The notes: generated by a model from the letters alone, not told the origin. A stretch of 64,000 nt of DNA from Leeuwenhoekiella parthenopeia (GCF_020782115.1 NZ_JAJGMW010000008.1:102588-166587); one strand, 5' to 3'; shown: positions 10,215 through 18,757, numbered from the stretch's first letter. Made by a program: numbers and translations.

Positions 10215-10592
10215 TCAATTGGAAACTTTTTTTACCGAACCCTTCTGTTTTTTGCTTTCGCCCACAATCCCGTATTCAAATGTATAAGAATCTTCAGAAG
10301 TAGTGATAATCTTAAAATGCAGCGCTTTACGCTCCATCATACTGTTGGGGTTGAGTTTATTTGCGATGTACTCGCAATCATTAATCCAGCGAATACTTGA
10401 ACTATCAGCCTTTCCTTCAAAAAAATCAACTTCTAAAGTGTCGTTGCGAACAAACGTGGTTTTTACAAGCTCACCATTTAAATACGTCTCAAATTCGAAA
10501 GTACCATTTTGAAAAGAAGTGCAATCCCTCGTGGTATCGTAACAGGAGGAGAAAAGAAAGCAAATGAATAAATAAAACAGGCTACGACTCAT
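10215..10592 (-). CDS. Small predicted lipoprotein, conserved in Flavobacteriia
   Basis: A 125-residue protein with a short hydrophobic leader and a lipobox-like FLFSSC, so Cys17 is the likely lipidated residue. The mature part is beta-rich with a WINDCEYI motif in the middle. From memory, close relatives in Flavobacteriia are sometimes labelled 'DNA topoisomerase IV', probably because they lie near parE/parC. Nothing in the sequence resembles a topoisomerase, so that label should not be copied. Function unknown. The gene is about 80 bp upstream of, and codirectional with, the LytS-type kinase gene. Confidence 0.75.
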   Translation of the reverse strand: MSRSLFYLFICFLFSSCYDTTRDCTSFQNGTFEFETYLNGELVKTTFVRNDTLEVDFFEGKADSSSIRWINDCEYIANKLNPNSMMERKALHFKIITTSEDSYTFEYGIVGESKKQKGSVKKVSN

Positions 10593-10631
10593 AATACGTA
10601 AAATTACAACTATTCATTCAAAGCATTTATT

Positions 10632-11054
10632 TTAGGGTAAAAAGCTTTTGAACGTCCCGTCTTTATAAAAGATAACAATACGTTCAATTTCAAGGTCGGC
10701 AGAAGAGGCTTCGGGAATTGTTTTCTCCAAAACAGGTTTGGGCGGGATACTCTCTGTATTTGCAGCCTGATCAAAATCGATCTCATAATTTGTTTTTGCA
10801 GGGGGAGCTTTCATCTGCACAGCAGCCTTTTTTGGGAAACTGCCCTTACCGTTGAGCAACCAGTACAGTTCTACTTCGGGGAATGCTTCCACAATTTTCA
10901 TCACAAATTCCAGGCTGGGTTTGTTTCTTCCGGATACGATATGGGAAATGGAAGAGCGGCCTACATCAATAGCATCTGCAAATGAAGTAGCGTTTAAATC
11001 GTATTCATCCATTATTTTCTGAAGTCGCTCTGCGAATTTCTCACTGTTTACCAT
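10632..11054 (-). CDS. XRE-family transcriptional regulator
   Basis: DNA-binding protein with an N-terminal helix-turn-helix (about residues 8-62: FAERLQKIMDEY, NATSFADAIDVGRSSISHIV, GRNKPSLEFVMKI), followed by a Pro/Ala-rich linker and a short C-terminal tail of unknown role. I chose the ATG at 11054; an in-frame TTG at 11069 would add five residues. The gene is divergent from an M14 peptidase gene, and the 290 bp between them carry a set of near-identical palindromes at both ends. This strongly suggests autoregulation and control of the peptidase. Ligand or trigger unknown. Confidence 0.88.
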   Translation of the reverse strand: MVNSEKFAERLQKIMDEYDLNATSFADAIDVGRSSISHIVSGRNKPSLEFVMKIVEAFPEVELYWLLNGKGSFPKKAAVQMKAPPAKTNYEIDFDQAANTESIPPKPVLEKTIPEASSADLEIERIVIFYKDGTFKSFLP

Positions 11055-11080
11055 TGTAACATCTGTCAATTCCCTTTGAA

Positions 11081-11130
11081 GTTACAAATGTAACAAATAA
11101 AAAGGAGAATCGGTTTTTACAAATGTAAAC
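11081..11130 (-). promoter_or_regulatory. Paired palindromic operators at the XRE gene promoter
   Basis: Two copies of the palindrome GTTTACA-NN-TGTAAAC lie just upstream of the XRE gene: 11081-11094 (14 bp, one base shorter on each arm) and 11115-11130 (one mismatch at the first base). Read on the minus strand each contains TACATTTG, which fits the Bacteroidota -7 promoter element TAnnTTTG. A looser copy (11046-11060) overlaps the start codon. The likely ligand is the XRE protein encoded alongside, by inference. Confidence 0.6.
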
Positions 11131-11258
11131 AAGTCGATTTAGTATTAAACTTAGGATTGATATAAATATATCTAAATACCTGTAAAATAAACAATTAATT
11201 ACCGAAAGGAAGGAGTGAGGAATCTTTCCAAAGCGTGAGTTTACAATAGAAAATAAGT

Positions 11259-11274
11259 GTTTACATCAATAAAC
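11259..11274. promoter_or_regulatory. Weak operator half-site
   Basis: GTTTACA matches the left arm of the operator palindrome exactly, while the right arm (AATAAAC) matches at five of seven positions. Another bare left arm lies about 20 bp upstream (from 11239). These may be low-affinity sites that help cooperative binding between the two strong pairs. Confidence 0.3.
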
Positions 11275-11293
11275 AACTTGATTCCAAAAACCT

Positions 11294-11333
11294 GTTTACA
11301 TTTGTAAATATTGCATTGTTTACATTTGTAATT
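11294..11333 (+). promoter_or_regulatory. Paired palindromic operators/promoter of the M14 peptidase gene
   Basis: Two palindromes, 11294-11309 and 11318-11333, each start GTTTACATTTGTAA and differ only in the last two bases. Their starts are 24 bp apart and the second ends 11 bp before the ATG of the peptidase. Each embeds TACATTTG (TAnnTTTG, the Bacteroidota -7 box), so binding would directly occlude the promoter. The short distance to the start suggests a very short leader. Confidence 0.6.
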
Positions 11334-11344
11334 CAATAGCTACT

Positions 11345-12508
11345 ATGGATTATTCACATTTGAAAACCTGGCATACCAACGCCAGGGAAAAAACACTTCA
11401 CGGGAGATATATAACCCAGTCACATATACTTCCCTTAATTCAAAATCTCTCCGGCGATTTCCAGGTTGACCTTTTAGGGGATTCTGTTCAGGGTCGCCCT
11501 GTGCATGCTGTGACCTGGGGAAAAGGTGCTTTTAAAATTTTGGGCTGGTCTCAAATGCATGGTAATGAGAGTACCACTACAAAGGCTGTATTTGATCTTT
11601 TTAAGTGGTTAAGCGATAATAGCGAAGTGAAGGAGCATGCTAACCTGAGTTCTAAAATCACATTAAAGCTTGTTCCCATGCTTAATCCGGACGGGGCAGA
11701 GGCTTATACGCGCGTAAATGCCAATAAGGTTGACCTCAATCGCGATGCTCAGGACCGTACTCAGCCCGAAAGCCGTATCCTACATCAGTTATATACCGGC
11801 TTTAAACCGGATCTATGCCTCAATTTACACGGGCAGCGTACAATTTTTGGGGTGGGTAATCCTGCCAGAAGTGCCACGGTATCGTTTCTATCACCGTCTC
11901 AGGATGAGCTGCGCACCGTAAACCAATCCCGTAAAAAAGGTATGGCGATTATAGCACGACTTGCTGAAATTCTCAATACGTTTATACCGGGTCAAATAGG
12001 ACGTTATGACGACGGATTTAATATTAATTGTGTCGGAGATACGCTTCAACAGCTTAACATTCCTACGCTATTATTTGAAGCCGGGCATTTTCATGAAGAT
12101 TATGACCGGGAAGAAACCAGAGCCTTTATGTTTTTATCACTTTTAGGCGTTTTGGAATCGGCAATATTGAAGAATTGGGAAGAAAACGATGCTTATAAAC
12201 CGTATTTTTCGATTCCAGAGAATGAAAAATGCTTTTACGATATCATTTTAAGAGGTCTTAAGCTGCCTGAAAAAGGGATTGAAGATCTGGCGATTCAATA
12301 TGAAGAGCAGTTGCACAATTCTGCAATACATTTTGTGCCTAAAATTGCTCAAATAGCTGATTTAGAAAAATATACAGGTCATAAGGAGTTCGATTTTCAA
12401 GGTGCTGAACCTGTTTTTTCTTCCGATTTTGTACTTCAGGAAGGGGCAATTCTTGAAGAATTAGAAGTAAATGGCAAATTACCTACAACGTTTTCGCTAA
12501 AATCCTAA
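11345..12508 (+). CDS. M14-family zinc carboxypeptidase-like protein
   Basis: Predicted cytoplasmic zinc metallopeptidase of 387 residues without signal peptide. Zinc ligands fit the M14 pattern: His72 and Glu75 in MHGNEST, and His162 in LNLHGQ. The probable general base is Glu245 in LLFEAGHFHEDYDREETR. The MLNPDGAEAYTRVNANKVDLNRD stretch between the first two ligands is also typical. Members of this branch are related to murein-peptide amidases and succinylglutamate-type desuccinylases; the substrate cannot be read from the sequence. The last about 110 residues form an extra domain. Its promoter lies inside the operator pair, so it is probably the main target of the divergent XRE repressor. 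Confidence 0.85.
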   Translation: MDYSHLKTWHTNAREKTLHGRYITQSHILPLIQNLSGDFQVDLLGDSVQGRPVHAVTWGKGAFKILGWSQMHGNESTTTKAVFDLFKWLSDNSEVKEHANLSSKITLKLVPMLNPDGAEAYTRVNANKVDLNRDAQDRTQPESRILHQLYTGFKPDLCLNLHGQRTIFGVGNPARSATVSFLSPSQDELRTVNQSRKKGMAIIARLAEILNTFIPGQIGRYDDGFNINCVGDTLQQLNIPTLLFEAGHFHEDYDREETRAFMFLSLLGVLESAILKNWEENDAYKPYFSIPENEKCFYDIILRGLKLPEKGIEDLAIQYEEQLHNSAIHFVPKIAQIADLEKYTGHKEFDFQGAEPVFSSDFVLQEGAILEELEVNGKLPTTFSLKS

Positions 12509-12575
12509 GATTTATTGTGAATTATTCAGTGATTTTGTGTTATTTTTGATTTATATATAATTAAATTAACTAATA

Positions 12576-13055
12576 ATGGCAAAATTCAAATTAGACGAGG
12601 TTGATCATCAGATCTTGGATATGTTGATCGAAAACACACGCACACCATTTACCGATATCGCAAAAAAATTGCTTATTTCTGCAGGTACCGTTCACGTACG
12701 TGTTAAGAAGATGGAAGAAGCCGGCATTATCGTTGGGTCCTCGTTGACACTTGACTATGCTAAACTAGGCTACTCTTTTATAGCTTACGTAGGTATCTAT
12801 ATCAATAAAACAAGTCAAACTACATTTGTTTTGGAGCGTATCAACCAAATTCCTTATGTTACTGTAGCTCACGTTACGACCGGAAAATTCAATATTTTCT
12901 GTAAAGTGCGTGCTAAGAATACCGAGCATGCTAAAAACATCATCTTTATGCTTGATGATATCGAAGGAGTATATCGTACCGAAACCATGATTTCTCTTGA
13001 CGAGAGCATAAACGATAAAAAACGTTTAATGCACAGTATTTTTCAAGATCTATAA
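12576..13055 (+). CDS. Lrp/AsnC-family transcriptional regulator
   Basis: Feast/famine regulator of 159 residues. The N-terminal winged helix-turn-helix starts DEVDHQILDMLIENTRTPFTD, with the recognition helix around ISAGTVHVRVKKMEEAGII (about 33-52). The C-terminal RAM/AsnC effector-binding domain covers about 70-150. Such proteins form dimers to octamers and usually respond to amino acids. It is followed by a strong terminator, so it is monocistronic. Proximity to PEP carboxylase may be coincidental. Confidence 0.93.
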   Translation: MAKFKLDEVDHQILDMLIENTRTPFTDIAKKLLISAGTVHVRVKKMEEAGIIVGSSLTLDYAKLGYSFIAYVGIYINKTSQTTFVLERINQIPYVTVAHVTTGKFNIFCKVRAKNTEHAKNIIFMLDDIEGVYRTETMISLDESINDKKRLMHSIFQDL

Positions 13056-13087
13056 TGAAGACCAAAGAACTATTGTAAAATAATATG

Positions 13088-13120
13088 AACCCTTTGGCAA
13101 TTTTGTTAAAGGGTTTTTTA
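13088..13120 (+). terminator. Rho-independent terminator after the Lrp-family gene
   Basis: The stem AACCCTTT (13088-13095) / AAAGGGTT (13108-13115) with a 12-nt loop is followed directly by a T-run (13114-13119). It lies between the Lrp-family gene and ppc. Confidence 0.8.
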
Positions 13121-13140
13121 TTCTAAATACCAACTAACTT

Positions 13141-15726
13141 ATGTCAAGACAACCGAAACTTGAACGTTTTAATAATCTTGTAAAGTCAAAATACCAGGTT
13201 TATAATAGCCTGTTTATGACTTTACCTTTTAATGGAATAACCGATACCGGTGTGCTTTTACCGCTTTTTGACCGTATTTGCATACGTGGTTATGACAAAA
13301 AATACAATCCCGAAAAAATTGTAAACTACTTTTTTGAAAAGTATCAGCGCGACGTTACCGAGTCTGAGCGCTATGATTTGCTGTTTCGTTTTATTCAATA
13401 CATCGAGCGCCAGGTGGTTTTATTTGATGCTATTGAAGATTCTGCATATCGTATCGTAAATAATATGGACGGTAGGGGTACGCTGCGTAACATCAAGGAA
13501 GAAGCTGAGGCGCAATCTAAAACGGAAGAACTCAAGGCTTATCTGGAAAATTTTAAAATTCGTCCCGTACTTACTGCGCATCCTACCCAATTTTATCCGG
13601 GTGCTGTTTTGGGGATCATCAATGACCTGAGCAAGGCGATAAATGACAATGATCTCGAAATGATCAAAAAACTCCTTTCTCAGCTGGGTAAAACTCCTTT
13701 TTATAAAAAGGAAAAACCCACACCGTACGATGAGGCTGTGAGTTTAATCTGGTATCTGGAAAATGTGTTCTACAAGTCGGCCAGCTTTATTTATAACTAT
13801 TTACAACAAAATATCTACAAAGGTGAAACCCTCGATAATCATGTGATTGATTTAGGCTTTTGGCCGGGGGGAGACCGTGATGGAAATCCATTTGTAACAA
13901 CAGAGATCACTCTAAAAGTGGCTTCTCGTTTGCGTAACACCATCATCAAAAATTATTACCGCGATATTCGCAATCTGCGTCGTCGTATCACTTTTGTAGG
14001 TACCGAAGCGCCGCTCTCAGATCTCGAACGTCGTCTTTACGACAGTATTTTCCTGGAGGGCGATCAGCTTAAGATTTCGCTTGAAGAGCTTGAGTCTACC
14101 CTTAGACGCATCCGCAATTTAGTGGTAGAACGACACGAAGGCTTGTTTGTGGAGGATATAGATGATTTGCTGAACAAAATACGCATGTTTGGTTATCATT
14201 TCGCAGTGCTTGACATCCGCCAGGACAGTCGGGTTCACATGCACGTGATGGAGGAAATCGTTAAGCAAAGCCAAAAAGATAATTTGGGCATCTTCCCGGA
14301 TAATTATTTAGAGTTGGATGAAGCCGAACAAATTGAAATTCTTGCAAAAGTACGCGGCACTGTAGATCCTGCGACTTTAGAAGACGATATTGCCCGTAAA
14401 ACTCTTGAAAGCATCTATGCGATGCGCGATATTCAGAAATACAATGGCGAGCGTGGCTGTAACCGCTACATCATCAGTAATAATCAGACCGGTCTTAACG
14501 TGATGCAGGCTTTCTCCATGTTCCATCTTGCCGGTTGGGATAATCCTACAGTTGATATTGTGCCGCTATTTGAAACCGTACCCGATTTAAAAATTGCAGG
14601 CGAGGTGATGCGTAAGTTGTATTCCAATCCGGTTTATGCAGCGCATCTTAAAGAGCGTGGAATGAAACAAACCATTATGCTCGGCTTTAGTGATGGTACT
14701 AAAGATGGAGGTTATTTAATGGCTAACTGGAGTATTTTCAAGGCTAAAGAAGAGCTAACTAAAGTATCTCGCGAATTTGGTATCAAAGTTATTTTCTTTG
14801 ACGGTCGTGGAGGACCTCCGGCTCGTGGTGGTGGTAAAACGCATCAATTCTATGCTTCTTTGGGTGAAACCATTGAAGACGAGGAAATTCAGCTTACAGT
14901 TCAGGGGCAAACCATCAGTTCTAACTTTGGAACAACAGATTCCTGCCAGTACAACCTGGAGCAGTTGTTGAGTTCGGGTATTGTAAATGGGGTTTTCCAT
15001 CCAAAGAAAAAGGCATTTCCTGATGCCGATCGCAAGACGATGGAGGATCTGGCTGAAATAAGTTATAAAACCTATTCAGACTTTAAGGCTCATCCTAACT
15101 TTTTAGGTTATCTGGAGCGTATGAGTACGCTGAAATTTTATGCGAAAACCAATATTGGTAGCCGCCCCAGCAAGCGTGGAGGTAGCGATAAGCTCAATTT
15201 CTCTGATCTGCGTGCGATTCCTTTTGTAGGATCATGGTCGCAACTTAAGCAAAATGTTCCCGGATTTTATGGTGTAGGTACCGCTATTGAAGCCTTTGAA
15301 CAAAAAGGTGAATTCGACAAGGTTAAATCGTTGTATGACAACAGTTTGTTTTTTAGAACGCTGCTTGAAAACAGTATGATGAGCCTCACTAAATCGTTCT
15401 TTGGACTTACAGCGTATATGCAGGACGATCCGGAGTTTGGAGCCTTCTGGGATTTGATTCACGAAGAATTTGAGCGCACCAAACGTGTTTTATTAAAACT
15501 TACCGGTTATGACGAACTGATGCAGGAAGAACCGGCAGGTAAAGCTTCCATTCAGGAGCGTGAACGTATTGTGTTACCGCTTTTAACGATTCAGCAGTTT
15601 GCTTTGAAGAAAATTCAGGAAATGCAGCGTGAAGAGAATCCTGACCAGAAAAAGCTGGAGATGTTTGAAAAAATGGTGACTCGCTCGCTGTTTGGTAATA
15701 TCAACGCCAGTAGAAATTCTGCTTAA
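13141..15726 (+). CDS. ppc: Phosphoenolpyruvate carboxylase
   Basis: Cytoplasmic anaplerotic enzyme: PEP plus bicarbonate gives oxaloacetate plus phosphate. It has 861 residues, near the family norm. Signature blocks in order: LTAHPTQF with catalytic His147 (most members have HPTE), GFWPGGDRDGNPFVTTE near 240, LDIRQDSRVH near 358, MLGFSDGTKDGGYLMANW near 520, and the Gly-rich catalytic loop FFDGRGGPPARGGG near 552. The loop and the HPTQ block differ slightly from enterobacterial PEPC. The start ATG at 13141 follows the terminator of the previous gene by about 20 bp, so the promoter must lie within or beside that terminator. Confidence 0.95.
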   Translation: MSRQPKLERFNNLVKSKYQVYNSLFMTLPFNGITDTGVLLPLFDRICIRGYDKKYNPEKIVNYFFEKYQRDVTESERYDLLFRFIQYIERQVVLFDAIEDSAYRIVNNMDGRGTLRNIKEEAEAQSKTEELKAYLENFKIRPVLTAHPTQFYPGAVLGIINDLSKAINDNDLEMIKKLLSQLGKTPFYKKEKPTPYDEAVSLIWYLENVFYKSASFIYNYLQQNIYKGETLDNHVIDLGFWPGGDRDGNPFVTTEITLKVASRLRNTIIKNYYRDIRNLRRRITFVGTEAPLSDLERRLYDSIFLEGDQLKISLEELESTLRRIRNLVVERHEGLFVEDIDDLLNKIRMFGYHFAVLDIRQDSRVHMHVMEEIVKQSQKDNLGIFPDNYLELDEAEQIEILAKVRGTVDPATLEDDIARKTLESIYAMRDIQKYNGERGCNRYIISNNQTGLNVMQAFSMFHLAGWDNPTVDIVPLFETVPDLKIAGEVMRKLYSNPVYAAHLKERGMKQTIMLGFSDGTKDGGYLMANWSIFKAKEELTKVSREFGIKVIFFDGRGGPPARGGGKTHQFYASLGETIEDEEIQLTVQGQTISSNFGTTDSCQYNLEQLLSSGIVNGVFHPKKKAFPDADRKTMEDLAEISYKTYSDFKAHPNFLGYLERMSTLKFYAKTNIGSRPSKRGGSDKLNFSDLRAIPFVGSWSQLKQNVPGFYGVGTAIEAFEQKGEFDKVKSLYDNSLFFRTLLENSMMSLTKSFFGLTAYMQDDPEFGAFWDLIHEEFERTKRVLLKLTGYDELMQEEPAGKASIQERERIVLPLLTIQQFALKKIQEMQREENPDQKKLEMFEKMVTRSLFGNINASRNSA

Positions 15727-15727
15727 T

Positions 15728-16246
15728 ATGACGCGCGAAGACCTGGATCATAACGAGTATAATGCCTATCACCGGAATTATATTGAGCTGCTTCAGCCTG
15801 ATTTAAATCTTACCGGTGCTTTAGAAACGGGACTGGTTAAAAGCCTGTCTTTTTACAGTGCGATTCCTAAACAAAAATGGAATTATGCGTATGCTTCGGG
15901 TAAATGGACGATTTTAGAGATTCTACAGCATGTGATGGATACCGAACGTATTTTCGGTTACCGGGCATTATGCATCGGTCGTCGAGATCAGACTCCCTTA
16001 CCGGGATTTGAGCAGGACGATTACGTATTGCCTTCCAATGCAAACGCAAGGGACTTGACCGATATGCTCGAAGAGTATGAGTCTATTCGAAAAGCAACGT
16101 TGAGTCTCTTCAAAAGTTTGAGCGACGAGGCATTGCTTACTAAAGGTATGGCAAGCGGTAGCGGTCTTTCTGCACGTGCAGCGGGATTCATTATTTGCGG
16201 TCACGACCAGCATCACGCTAATGTTATTCAGGAGCGCTATTTATAG
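15728..16246 (+). CDS. DinB-like (DinB_2) family protein
   Basis: A 172-residue four-helix-bundle protein of the DinB/YfiT superfamily. Recognisable features are WTILEILQHVMDTERIFGYRAL (a metal-site His in the QHVMDTE motif), the GFEQDDYV segment, and the C-terminal GHDQHHANVI with two or three possible metal-binding His residues. Family members include metal-dependent thiol transferases and hydrolases, and the exact reaction is unknown. I chose the ATG at 15728, one base after the ppc stop codon; an upstream in-frame start at 15692 would overlap ppc. It is probably co-transcribed with ppc and closed by the terminator at 16271. Confidence 0.85.
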   Translation: MTREDLDHNEYNAYHRNYIELLQPDLNLTGALETGLVKSLSFYSAIPKQKWNYAYASGKWTILEILQHVMDTERIFGYRALCIGRRDQTPLPGFEQDDYVLPSNANARDLTDMLEEYESIRKATLSLFKSLSDEALLTKGMASGSGLSARAAGFIICGHDQHHANVIQERYL

Positions 16247-16270
16247 CCTAAACATCAATATTTTAAAGTA

Positions 16271-16300
16271 AAGGCCGCAATTTAAATGCGGCCTTTTTTA
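16271..16300 (+). terminator. Rho-independent terminator after the DinB-like gene
   Basis: The 9-bp perfect stem AAGGCCGCA (16271-16279) / TGCGGCCTT (16287-16295) with a 7-nt loop is followed by a T-run to 16299. Confidence 0.85.
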
Positions 16301-16379
16301 TTGCATTTCCTGGAGGCGCTGATTTTTCGTTCTGCATAACCATATAAAATTGGTATTTTAGAACTTTAAAATCCCAAAT

Positions 16380-17471
16380 ATGCACGATCATTCGTTTTTA
16401 ATTCCACCGGCTTTCCCTGAAGTTTTTACAAACGGAATAGCTCATCCGCTTTTATATTTATGGGACTCCTGGTCCTATTTTGAAGATGGAACTTACCATC
16501 TGTACTGCCTGGCTTTATCGCGGGCAAAAGCCGATGGGATGCCTCTCGAAAGCAGTGATCGTAACGTGTATCCCTTTCACATACGTCATTTTACGTCAAC
16601 AGATGAAGGTGTGAGCTGGAAGGATGAAGGCTGCTTTTTAAGTCCGGAAGACTGGCGGAACGTATCTGAATCCTATACCGTTTGGAGCGGCGGGATTGAA
16701 TTATTGCCTGACGGAAACAAATTGGCGGCATTTACTGCTCTCGACAAAACCGATGCTAAGCATCCGTTTATTCAGAATATTGGATTGGTTGTTTCTGCTG
16801 ATGGGTTTCAACAGGATTCTGAGATTAAAACTAAAATTTCTTCGCCGGTAAAAGATCGCGAGGAAATCCTTGACAAAGGATATTATCTAGGTCCGGAAGC
16901 AGAGCTGGGAAATGATGAAGGCGAGGAGGGAGGCCCTATTTTGGCATGGAGAGATCCTTTTGTATTTGTACACGAAGATGAAACGGTCAGTTTGTTGTGG
17001 GCAGCAAAAATAAGTCCCCTGCGTGGTGCGGTTGCACGAGCGAAGCTTAAAAAAGCCGGTAATTCTTATGAACTGGATGAGTTGATGCCCGCTGTGGCTA
17101 TGCCGGACAAAGAGTCTTTTACCCAACTCGAATGTCCTAAAGTGGTTTTTGATAAAAACTCAAATACCTATTACCTGCTTATTTCGGTTTGCAATCGCGT
17201 CGATGAAAGTCAGCCGGAGTCTGAGGTGGGCAAAGGAATCAATGTCTATAAATCAAAATCTATTGACGGACCCTGGGAATCCTGCGGACCCAAAATTCTG
17301 GGAGACCGTAATCTTTTTGGTCCCACAGTCTTAAAAACCGATTTTGAAAATGACAGGCTTCTGTGTATTGCGCCCTACACCGAAGTTGCCGGACCTGTTA
17401 AAGCTTTGACTTTTGCTCCTGTATTTTATATTTACCTGAATCCGTTGTGGGTAGTTTATGATGTTGAGTAA
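16380..17471 (+). CDS. GH32/GH68-like five-bladed beta-propeller protein
   Basis: A 363-residue protein with the blocks of clan GH-J enzymes (levansucrase, inulosucrase and invertase type): LYLWDSWSYF near residue 27 (nucleophile-type Asp in WDSW), VWSGGIELL near 105, the transition-state RDP motif in AWRDPFVF near 191, and TQLECPKVV near 246 with the acid/base-type Glu. There is no signal peptide, so it is predicted to be intracellular, unusual for levansucrases. The substrate is likely a fructosyl sugar, but some family members are transferases and others may have lost activity. It is a single gene with no transporter or PUL neighbours. Confidence 0.75.
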   Translation: MHDHSFLIPPAFPEVFTNGIAHPLLYLWDSWSYFEDGTYHLYCLALSRAKADGMPLESSDRNVYPFHIRHFTSTDEGVSWKDEGCFLSPEDWRNVSESYTVWSGGIELLPDGNKLAAFTALDKTDAKHPFIQNIGLVVSADGFQQDSEIKTKISSPVKDREEILDKGYYLGPEAELGNDEGEEGGPILAWRDPFVFVHEDETVSLLWAAKISPLRGAVARAKLKKAGNSYELDELMPAVAMPDKESFTQLECPKVVFDKNSNTYYLLISVCNRVDESQPESEVGKGINVYKSKSIDGPWESCGPKILGDRNLFGPTVLKTDFENDRLLCIAPYTEVAGPVKALTFAPVFYIYLNPLWVVYDVE

Positions 17472-17475
17472 GTAA

Positions 17476-18009
17476 TTATTTTTTTAAAGCAGCATCAAAA
17501 TCCTGCATCCATTTACCCTGTACCTTAAGTACCTGCTCAATAACATCGCGTACGCAGCCTTTCCCGCCTTTTTTGTGTGAAACGTATTTGGCAACTTCCT
17601 TGATTTCCTTAACCGCATCCTGAGGGCAACAGGGGAGACCTACCAATTGCATAACCGGATAATCGGGGATGTCGTCGCCCATGTAGAGTACATTTTCGGC
17701 CTTTATGTTATTTTTAGCCAGATACTCGTTGAGAAATTCAATTTTAGCGTGTGCGCCCAGATGGATATCGCTTACACCAAGCGCTTCCAGGCGACTGCGC
17801 ACTCCTTCATTGGTTCCGCCGCTTATGATGCACATATTAAAACCTTTGTTGATCGCTGTTTTGAGAGCGTAACCATCTTTTACATTCATGGTGCGCAGCA
17901 TTTCGCCCTGCGAATCAATAAGGAGGGAGCCGTCTGTCATCACGCCATCCACATCAAAAATAAAGGTGGTAATCTGATTGAGGTATTCTTTATAACTTTT
18001 ATCGCTCAT
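17476..18009 (-). CDS. kdsC: KdsC-type 3-deoxy-D-manno-octulosonate 8-phosphate phosphatase
   Basis: HAD-superfamily (subclass III) phosphatase of 177 residues that removes the phosphate from Kdo-8-P in LPS core biosynthesis. Motif I is FDVDGVMTDG (nucleophile Asp19, acid/base Asp21), motif II is ISGG, the motif III Lys lies in HAKIEFL, and motif IV is MGDDIPD. There is no cap domain, as in KdsC tetramers. Its start lies 11 bp inside the preceding DUF2520 gene, so the two are translationally coupled. In many Bacteroidota a maf gene follows; here it is absent. Confidence 0.92.
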   Translation of the reverse strand: MSDKSYKEYLNQITTFIFDVDGVMTDGSLLIDSQGEMLRTMNVKDGYALKTAINKGFNMCIISGGTNEGVRSRLEALGVSDIHLGAHAKIEFLNEYLAKNNIKAENVLYMGDDIPDYPVMQLVGLPCCPQDAVKEIKEVAKYVSHKKGGKGCVRDVIEQVLKVQGKWMQDFDAALKK

Positions 18010-18757
18010 AATGTTTTAATAAGGCCTCGGTAAGGCTGGTGTATAGTTTTTTTTGTTCGGGATCGTGCAGGGCATTCAATTGCTTTTCAATAGTACTGGT
18101 GTCTCTGCGTTTAGCCGGACCGGTTTGGGCTGCTTCGGGGCCAATGCTAAATGCCTTTCGAATGGTTTCTTCCATCAACGGTTTTAATAATTCAAAGGAA
18201 ACCTTGCGCTCTTCACAAATCTGCTGAGCTTCGGTTAAAATATGATTTCCAAAATTATTAGCGAATACGGCTGCCAGATGTAAAGCAGCTCTTTGGTCTG
18301 AATTTACAGAATAGGATGTGGCACCTAATGCTGAAGTCAGATCTTCAAGGGTTTGGAAATCGGCTTCAAGCTTTGCTTCAATGCAGAAAGGTATTTCTCT
18401 GTAATTCAATTCACTATATTTAGAAAAGGTTTGCAAGGGATAGAATACGCCGTGATGTTTATGTGGTTCCAAAACCTGCATAGAGCTGCTTCCCGAAGTG
18501 TGTACAATGAGGCCTGTATAACCCGATAACTGGCGCGATACTTCGGCAATCGCTGCATCACTTACTGCGATGACTACTATATCTACCTGTGGCAGGTGTT
18601 TAAGGTCTGTAATACGATGAGGGATAGTCGAAAAGACTTCGAGCTTTTCGGGGCTTCTGCCTGCAACAGCTTCTAAATGAATATTTTCAGAATTTTGGAA
18701 GGCTTTTGCCACATGAAAAGCCACATTTCCGGTACCTATGATTGCCAGTTTTATCAC
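17999..18757 (-). CDS. Rossmann-like and DUF2520 domain protein
   Basis: A 252-residue protein with an N-terminal NAD(P)-binding Rossmann fold (IIGTGNVAFHVAKAF at the start) and a C-terminal helical DUF2520 domain resembling the dimerisation domain of 6-phosphogluconate-dehydrogenase-type reductases (AALHLAAVFANNFGNH near 165). The start is GTG at 18757, chosen because the Gly-rich loop begins six residues later. It is co-transcribed with kdsC and divergent from ccsBA. The substrate is unknown; a reductase resembling pyrroline-5-carboxylate or ketopantoate reductases is plausible. Confidence 0.88.
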   Translation of the reverse strand: MIKLAIIGTGNVAFHVAKAFQNSENIHLEAVAGRSPEKLEVFSTIPHRITDLKHLPQVDIVVIAVSDAAIAEVSRQLSGYTGLIVHTSGSSSMQVLEPHKHHGVFYPLQTFSKYSELNYREIPFCIEAKLEADFQTLEDLTSALGATSYSVNSDQRAALHLAAVFANNFGNHILTEAQQICEERKVSFELLKPLMEETIRKAFSIGPEAAQTGPAKRRDTSTIEKQLNALHDPEQKKLYTSLTEALLKHYER

